Below are positions 7,305 to 11,299 of a DNA stretch of 11,299 nucleotides, piece after piece. The translations under genes were made by a program, and so were the position numbers. Each line of letters begins with the position of its first letter. The stretch's first letter is position 1. Source of the DNA: Pseudomonadota bacterium (lineage in GTDB: Bacteria > Pseudomonadota > Gammaproteobacteria > Burkholderiales > SG8-39); the NCBI GenBank assembly GCA_021825225.1, contig JAKAIH010000033.1, forward strand, positions 1 to 11,299, written 5' to 3'. Under the pieces are notes generated by a model, which ran no database searches, was not told where the DNA came from, and saw only the letters and a program-made list of their open reading frames with translations.

Positions 7305-7324
7305 GTGCAAGGGGACGCGGATGA
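7301..7324 (+). other. Seven-codon bridging ORF (MSARGRG) with ATGA overlaps at both ends
   Basis: ATG at 7301 overlaps the membrane-protein stop (ATGA, 7301-7304), and the mini-ORF's own TGA (7322-7324) overlaps the ATG of the oxidoreductase (7321). The peptide start MSAR matches the downstream start MSAR, though the two ATGs are 20 bases apart and hence in different frames. It also contains the AAGGGGA ribosome site (7309-7315) of the large gene. It may act as a coupling or re-initiation element or be a coincidence; a functional peptide is unlikely. Confidence 0.35.
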
Positions 7325-10300
7325 GCGCCCGCCTGCGCGAAATTCCCTATAACTACACCTCGTTCTCCGACCGCGAGATCGTGCTGCGCCTGCTCGGCGA
7401 AAAGGCCTGGGACACGCTGCGCGAACTGCGCACGGAACGCAGGACCGGCCGCTCGGCGCGCATGCTGTACGAGGTGCTGGGCGACATCTGGGTGGTGTCG
7501 CGCAATCCCTATCTGCAGGACGACCTGCAGGACAACCCCGCGCGGCGCGCGGCGCTGATCGAGGCCATGCACCACCGGCTCGACGAAATCGAAAAGCGCC
7601 GGGCGCAATATCTCGCCGAAGCGGAAGGGGATAACGAATCCCGCGCGCAGCAGGCGGCGCGCGCCGAGCGCGTCACCTTTCTGCTGGAGCGCGGACGCGA
7701 CGCGGTGGATGCCTTCGCCGCCGGTTTCGCCGAAGTAGCGGCGCTGCGGCGCCTTGCGCTGAAAAAACTCGGCCGCAGCACGCGCCGGGACAACATCCAG
7801 TTCGATGGCCTCGCGCGCGTGTCGCACGTCACCGACGCCACCGACTGGCGCGTCGAATACCCCTTTGTCGTCATTCATCCCGACCGCGAAGAAGAGGTCG
7901 CCGCGCTGGTGCGCGACTGCATCGAGCTCGGGCTCACCATCATCCCGCGCGGCGGCGGCACCGGTTACACCGGCGGCGCCGTGCCGCTGACGCCCCTCGC
8001 CGCGGTCATCAACACCGAAAAGCTCGATGCGCTGGGCGAAATCGAGAAAAGCAGGCTGCCCGGCGTGGCGCAAGCGGTGGCGACCATACGCTGCGGCGCT
8101 GGCGTGGTCACCAAGCGCGTAATGGAGGCGGCGGAGGCGGCGGGCCATGTATTCGCGGTCGACCCGACCTCGGCCGACGCTTCCTGCATCGGCGGCAATG
8201 TCGCCATGAACGCCGGCGGCAAAAAGGCGGTGCTGTGGGGCACTGCCCTGGACAATCTCGTCTCCTGGCGCATGGTCGATGCCAACGGCTTTTTTCTGGA
8301 AATCACGCGCCTCGGGCATAACCTGGGCAAGATCCACGACGCCGGGGTGGCGCGCTTCCAGGTGCAACGCTATCGCCGCGACGGCAGCACGCCCCAGGGC
8401 GAGCCCGAAATCCTGGAAATCCCGGGATCGCGCTTTCGCAAGACCGGCCTGGGCAAGGACGTCACCGACAAGTTCCTCGCCGGCCTGCCCGGCATCCAGA
8501 AAGAGGGCTGCGACGGCATCATCACCTCGGCGCGCTTCATCCTGCATAAAATGCCCGCCTCCATCCGCACCGTGTGCCTGGAATTCTTCGGCCAGGTGCG
8601 CGACTCGGTACCGGCCATCGTCGAGATCAAGAACTACCTGGACGCGCGCGCCGGCCAAGGCGCGGCGGGCGCGCCGGCGGTGATGCTCGCCGGGCTGGAG
8701 CACATGGACGAGCGCTATCTGAAGGCGGTCGGCTATGCCACCAAGGCCAAGCGCCAGATCGGCGGCGCCGGCCGGCCGAAAATGGTGCTCATCGGCGATA
8801 TCGTCGGCGAGGACGAAAATGCGGTGGCCGCTGCGGCATCGCAGGTGGTGCGCATCGCCAACGCCCGCGGCGGCGAGGGCTTCATCGCGGTCTCGGCCGA
8901 GACGCGGCGCAAGTTCTGGCTCGACCGCGCGCGCACCGCGGCCATCGCCAAGCACACCAACGCGTTCAAGATCAACGAGGACGTGGTCATACCGCTCGAA
9001 CGCCTGGGCGACTATTCCGACGGCATCGAGCGCATCAACATCGAACTGTCGATCACAAACAAGCTCGCGCTGCTCGATGCGCTGGACGAATATTTCCAGG
9101 GCGAGCTGCCGCTCAGCCAGCACGGCGAGACGCTGCCGGCACCGGAGTTCCTCGGCGACCGGCGCGAGGCCGCGCGCGAACTCGTCGCGAGGACGCGCGC
9201 GCGCTGGCGCTATCTGCTGGACAACCTCGACCTGCCGGTGGCCGAGGCGCGCGCCGACAGCGTGCCCGGGCTGGCGGCCGTAACCCACGCCGGGCGCAGC
9301 ATCTTCTCCCTGCTGCAGGACCACAGCGTGCGCGTGTCGTGGAAGGACGAAGTGCGCGCCGCGCTGGAGCAGCTGTTCGACGGCCTGGTGTTCCGCCGCA
9401 TCCTCGAGGGCTGCTACGCGATCCACCGGAGCGTGCTCAAGGGGCGCGTGTTCGTGGCGCTGCACATGCATGCCGGCGACGGCAATGTGCACACCAACAT
9501 CCCGGTCAATTCCGACAACTACGACATGCTGCGCCAGGCCAACGCGGCGGTGGCGCGCATCATGCGCCTGGCGAAATCCCTGGACGGCGTGATCTCGGGC
9601 GAGCACGGCATCGGCATCACCAAGCTCGAGTACCTCGACGAGCACGAAGTCGAAGCCTTTCGCAGCTACAAGCAGAAATGCGATCCGCAGGGGCGCTTCA
9701 ACGCCGGCAAGCTGCTCGCCGGCGGCGACCTGAGGAACGCCTACACCCCGAGCTTCAGCCTGCTCGGCGCCGAATCGCTGATCATGGAGCAGTCGGAGAC
9801 GGGCAAAATCGCCGACTCGATCAAGGACTGCCTGCGCTGCGGCAAGTGCAAGCCGGTGTGCGCGACTCATGTGCCGCGCGCCAACCTGCTCTACAGCCCG
9901 AGAAACAAGATCCTCGCCACCTCGCTGCTGATCGAGGCGTTCCTGTACGAGGAGCAGACGCGGCGCGGCATATCGTTGAAGCATTTCGACGAGTTCGGCG
10001 ACGTTGCCGACCACTGCACGGTATGCCACAAGTGCGCCAATCCCTGCCCGGTGGACATCGATTTCGGCGACGTCTCGATCGCGATGCGCAACGTGCTGCG
10101 CAAGCAGGGCAAGAAGAAATTCAATCCCGGCACCGCGGCCTCGATGCTGTTCCTCAACGCCACCAACCCCAACACCATCAAGCTCGCGCGCACCGCGATG
10201 ATCGAATGGGGTTACCGCGCCCAGCGGCTCGCCCACCGCGCCGCCAAGGCGCTGGGCCTGGCGCAGCGCCAGACGCGGCGCCCGCCGGCGACCGTGGGCC

Positions 10301-11250
10301 GGCCGGCGTTGCGCGCGCAGGTGGTGCATTTCATCAACAAGCCCATGCCCGGCAAGCTGCCCAAGCGCACCGCGCGCGCGCTGCTCGAACTCGAGGACCG
10401 GCATATCGTGCCCATCATCCGCGACCCGGCGCGCGCGGCCGAGGACTCCGATGCGGTGTTCTACTTCCCCGGCTGCGGCTCGGAGCGCCTGTTCAGCCAG
10501 GTGGGGCTGGCGACGCAGGCGATGCTGTATGCGGTCGGCGCGCAGTGCGTGCTGCCCCCGGGCTATCTGTGCTGCGGCTACCCGCAGACCGCCGCCGGCG
10601 AGGAGGAAGAGGGCAAGCGCATCATCACCGACAACCGCGTGCTGTTCCACCGCGTCGCCAACACGCTCAATTACCTCGATATCAAGACCGTGATCGTGTC
10701 CTGCGGCACCTGCCTGGACCAGCTGGAAAAGTACGAATTCGACAAGATCTTCCCCGGCTGCCGCCTGCTCGACATCCATGAATACCTGCACGAGCGGGGG
10801 ATCAAGCTCGACGCTGTCGCCGGGGTGCGCTACATGTACCACGACCCCTGCCACACGCCGATCAAGACCTACCAGCCGCTCAAGCTGGTGAACCAGCTCA
10901 TGGGCGGGGACGTCGTGTTGAACGAACGTTGCTGCGGCGAATCGGGCACGCTCGCGCTGACCCGGCCGGACATCTCGACCCAGGTGAGGTTTCGCAAGGA
11001 AGAGGAAATGCGCAAAGGCGCGGCGGCAGTGCGTGCAGGCGGCGGCGCCGGACGAGCGTTCGACGGCGCAGTCAAGATTCTCACCTCCTGCCCTTCCTGC
11101 CTGCAGGGACTGGCGCGCTACAACGACGATGCCGGCACCGAAGCCGACTACATCGTGGTGGAGCTGGCGCGGCAGCTGCTCGGCGCGAACTGGATGGCCG
11201 AATATGTGGCCAAGGCGAACAGCGGCGGGATCGAGCGCGTGCTGCTCTGA
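7321..11250 (+). CDS. DUF3683 FAD/Fe-S oxidoreductase, probable D-2-hydroxyacid dehydrogenase type
   Basis: A 1309-residue soluble, multi-domain redox protein. Order: N-terminal DUF3683 region (about 1-130, beginning [16 protein letters not shown]) with a charged helical stretch (about 80-170); VAO/PCMH FAD-binding domain (about 178-400; GGGTGYTGG at 211-219, [11 protein letters not shown] around 290-299); FAD-oxidase C-terminal domain with [10 protein letters not shown] (715-724) and GEHGIG (760-765). In this superfamily two His (H717, H724) and a Glu (E761) bind the metal at the 2-hydroxyacid site and the next His (H762) is catalytic. Two 4Fe-4S motifs CX2CX2CX3C follow: C837/840/843/847 and C899/902/905/909. 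Two CCG domains complete it: C1052, C1084-1085, C1128/C1131 and C1177, C1204-1205, C1257/C1260. The architecture suggests oxidation of a D-2-hydroxyacid with electrons passed through Fe-S to an unknown acceptor, as in YdiJ/GlcD-GlcF or lactate-utilisation systems. The start at 7321 has AAGGGGA five bases upstream; the 34-codon longer frame from 7219 is rejected because it reads membrane-protein sequence. Confidence 0.93.
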   Translation: MSARLREIPYNYTSFSDREIVLRLLGEKAWDTLRELRTERRTGRSARMLYEVLGDIWVVSRNPYLQDDLQDNPARRAALIEAMHHRLDEIEKRRAQYLAEAEGDNESRAQQAARAERVTFLLERGRDAVDAFAAGFAEVAALRRLALKKLGRSTRRDNIQFDGLARVSHVTDATDWRVEYPFVVIHPDREEEVAALVRDCIELGLTIIPRGGGTGYTGGAVPLTPLAAVINTEKLDALGEIEKSRLPGVAQAVATIRCGAGVVTKRVMEAAEAAGHVFAVDPTSADASCIGGNVAMNAGGKKAVLWGTALDNLVSWRMVDANGFFLEITRLGHNLGKIHDAGVARFQVQRYRRDGSTPQGEPEILEIPGSRFRKTGLGKDVTDKFLAGLPGIQKEGCDGIITSARFILHKMPASIRTVCLEFFGQVRDSVPAIVEIKNYLDARAGQGAAGAPAVMLAGLEHMDERYLKAVGYATKAKRQIGGAGRPKMVLIGDIVGEDENAVAAAASQVVRIANARGGEGFIAVSAETRRKFWLDRARTAAIAKHTNAFKINEDVVIPLERLGDYSDGIERINIELSITNKLALLDALDEYFQGELPLSQHGETLPAPEFLGDRREAARELVARTRARWRYLLDNLDLPVAEARADSVPGLAAVTHAGRSIFSLLQDHSVRVSWKDEVRAALEQLFDGLVFRRILEGCYAIHRSVLKGRVFVALHMHAGDGNVHTNIPVNSDNYDMLRQANAAVARIMRLAKSLDGVISGEHGIGITKLEYLDEHEVEAFRSYKQKCDPQGRFNAGKLLAGGDLRNAYTPSFSLLGAESLIMEQSETGKIADSIKDCLRCGKCKPVCATHVPRANLLYSPRNKILATSLLIEAFLYEEQTRRGISLKHFDEFGDVADHCTVCHKCANPCPVDIDFGDVSIAMRNVLRKQGKKKFNPGTAASMLFLNATNPNTIKLARTAMIEWGYRAQRLAHRAAKALGLAQRQTRRPPATVGRPALRAQVVHFINKPMPGKLPKRTARALLELEDRHIVPIIRDPARAAEDSDAVFYFPGCGSERLFSQVGLATQAMLYAVGAQCVLPPGYLCCGYPQTAAGEEEEGKRIITDNRVLFHRVANTLNYLDIKTVIVSCGTCLDQLEKYEFDKIFPGCRLLDIHEYLHERGIKLDAVAGVRYMYHDPCHTPIKTYQPLKLVNQLMGGDVVLNERCCGESGTLALTRPDISTQVRFRKEEEMRKGAAAVRAGGGAGRAFDGAVKILTSCPSCLQGLARYNDDAGTEADYIVVELARQLLGANWMAEYVAKANSGGIERVLL

Positions 11251-11256
11251 TCGCTG

Positions 11257-11272
11257 TGTGAACAAGGTCACA
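11257..11272. promoter_or_regulatory. Perfect CRP/FNR-type palindrome TGTGA-N6-TCACA
   Basis: TGTGA (11257-11261), six bases, TCACA (11268-11272): both half-sites match the CRP core consensus exactly and the spacing is right. It starts six bases after the oxidoreductase stop, so it more likely regulates a gene beyond the right edge than the one ending here. Crp/Fnr-family regulators with this specificity (CRP, Vfr) are widespread in proteobacteria, but which one would act here is unknown. Confidence 0.45.
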
Positions 11273-11299
11273 ATCAGCGTCAAAGGTTGGTGCCGGCGT
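11273..11299. other. Short tail after the palindrome
   Basis: Twenty-seven bases to the window edge with no recognisable gene start, terminator stem or promoter element. Confidence 0.5.

Noticed and set aside
7219..7320. Upstream in-frame start for the oxidoreductase at 7219
   Set aside because: It would read the 3' end of the membrane-protein gene out of frame; the ATG at 7321 has a good ribosome site and begins at the conserved [15 protein letters not shown].
8574..10781. A 735-codon plus-strand open frame in another frame inside the oxidoreductase gene
   Set aside because: Extremely Arg/Ala/Gly-rich shadow frame; the overlapping real frame is unambiguous.
7198..11283. A 1361-codon open frame on the minus strand covering the whole oxidoreductase gene
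   Set aside because: The plus-strand frame holds a complete set of FAD, Fe-S and CCG motifs. The antisense translation shows no recognisable domain and is rich in Ala/Arg/Val/His as expected for the mirror of GC-rich codons, where stops are rare.
1..11299. Mobile elements, prophage, CRISPR, tRNA or defence genes
   Set aside because: No transposase or integrase motifs, direct-repeat arrays, tRNA-like cloverleaf or composition shift seen; the whole window reads as vertically inherited core genome.

Overview
The window is GC-rich chromosomal DNA, densely packed with housekeeping genes. The gene families and their order point to a betaproteobacterium: polA, a LOG-family protein, a DUF2782 protein, type II homoserine kinase (thrB), a BPSS1780-like membrane protein and a DUF3683-type FAD/Fe-S oxidoreductase. 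This placement rests on recalled family distributions, not on a search, and I cannot resolve order or genus. I see no mobile elements, tRNA/rRNA genes, CRISPR arrays or composition breaks, and no gene-free stretch longer than about 80 bases.

Left part (1-4319): the 3' part of lipA (lipoyl synthase) on the + strand enters from the left edge and converges, with a 24-base gap, on a two-gene minus-strand unit. That unit is polA (full-length DNA polymerase I with all three activities conserved), followed 17 bases later by a small protein with an SGNH/GDSL-hydrolase pattern in which the catalytic Ser and His positions are substituted.

Middle (4332-6472): head-to-head with polA, only 12 bases between the start codons, lies a LOG-family (TIGR00730-like) gene. 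It is followed by a short secreted DUF2782 protein with an eight-proline tract, then thrB, which makes O-phosphohomoserine for threonine synthesis. A DUF2782 gene beside polA and thrB is also a familiar arrangement in Pseudomonas.

Right part (6498-11250): a six-helix membrane protein is followed by a 1309-residue oxidoreductase that combines, in one chain, DUF3683, a VAO-type FAD domain, a metal-binding FAD-oxidase C domain, two 4Fe-4S motifs and two CCG cysteine domains. A seven-codon ORF bridges the two genes through two ATGA stop/start overlaps. Just after the oxidoreductase stop lies a perfect TGTGA-N6-TCACA palindrome of the CRP/FNR type, probably belonging to whatever follows.

The window looks mostly like ordinary core genome. 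The least described parts are the single-chain oxidoreductase with its coupled membrane protein, the catalytically degenerate SGNH-like protein beside polA, and the polyproline DUF2782 protein.
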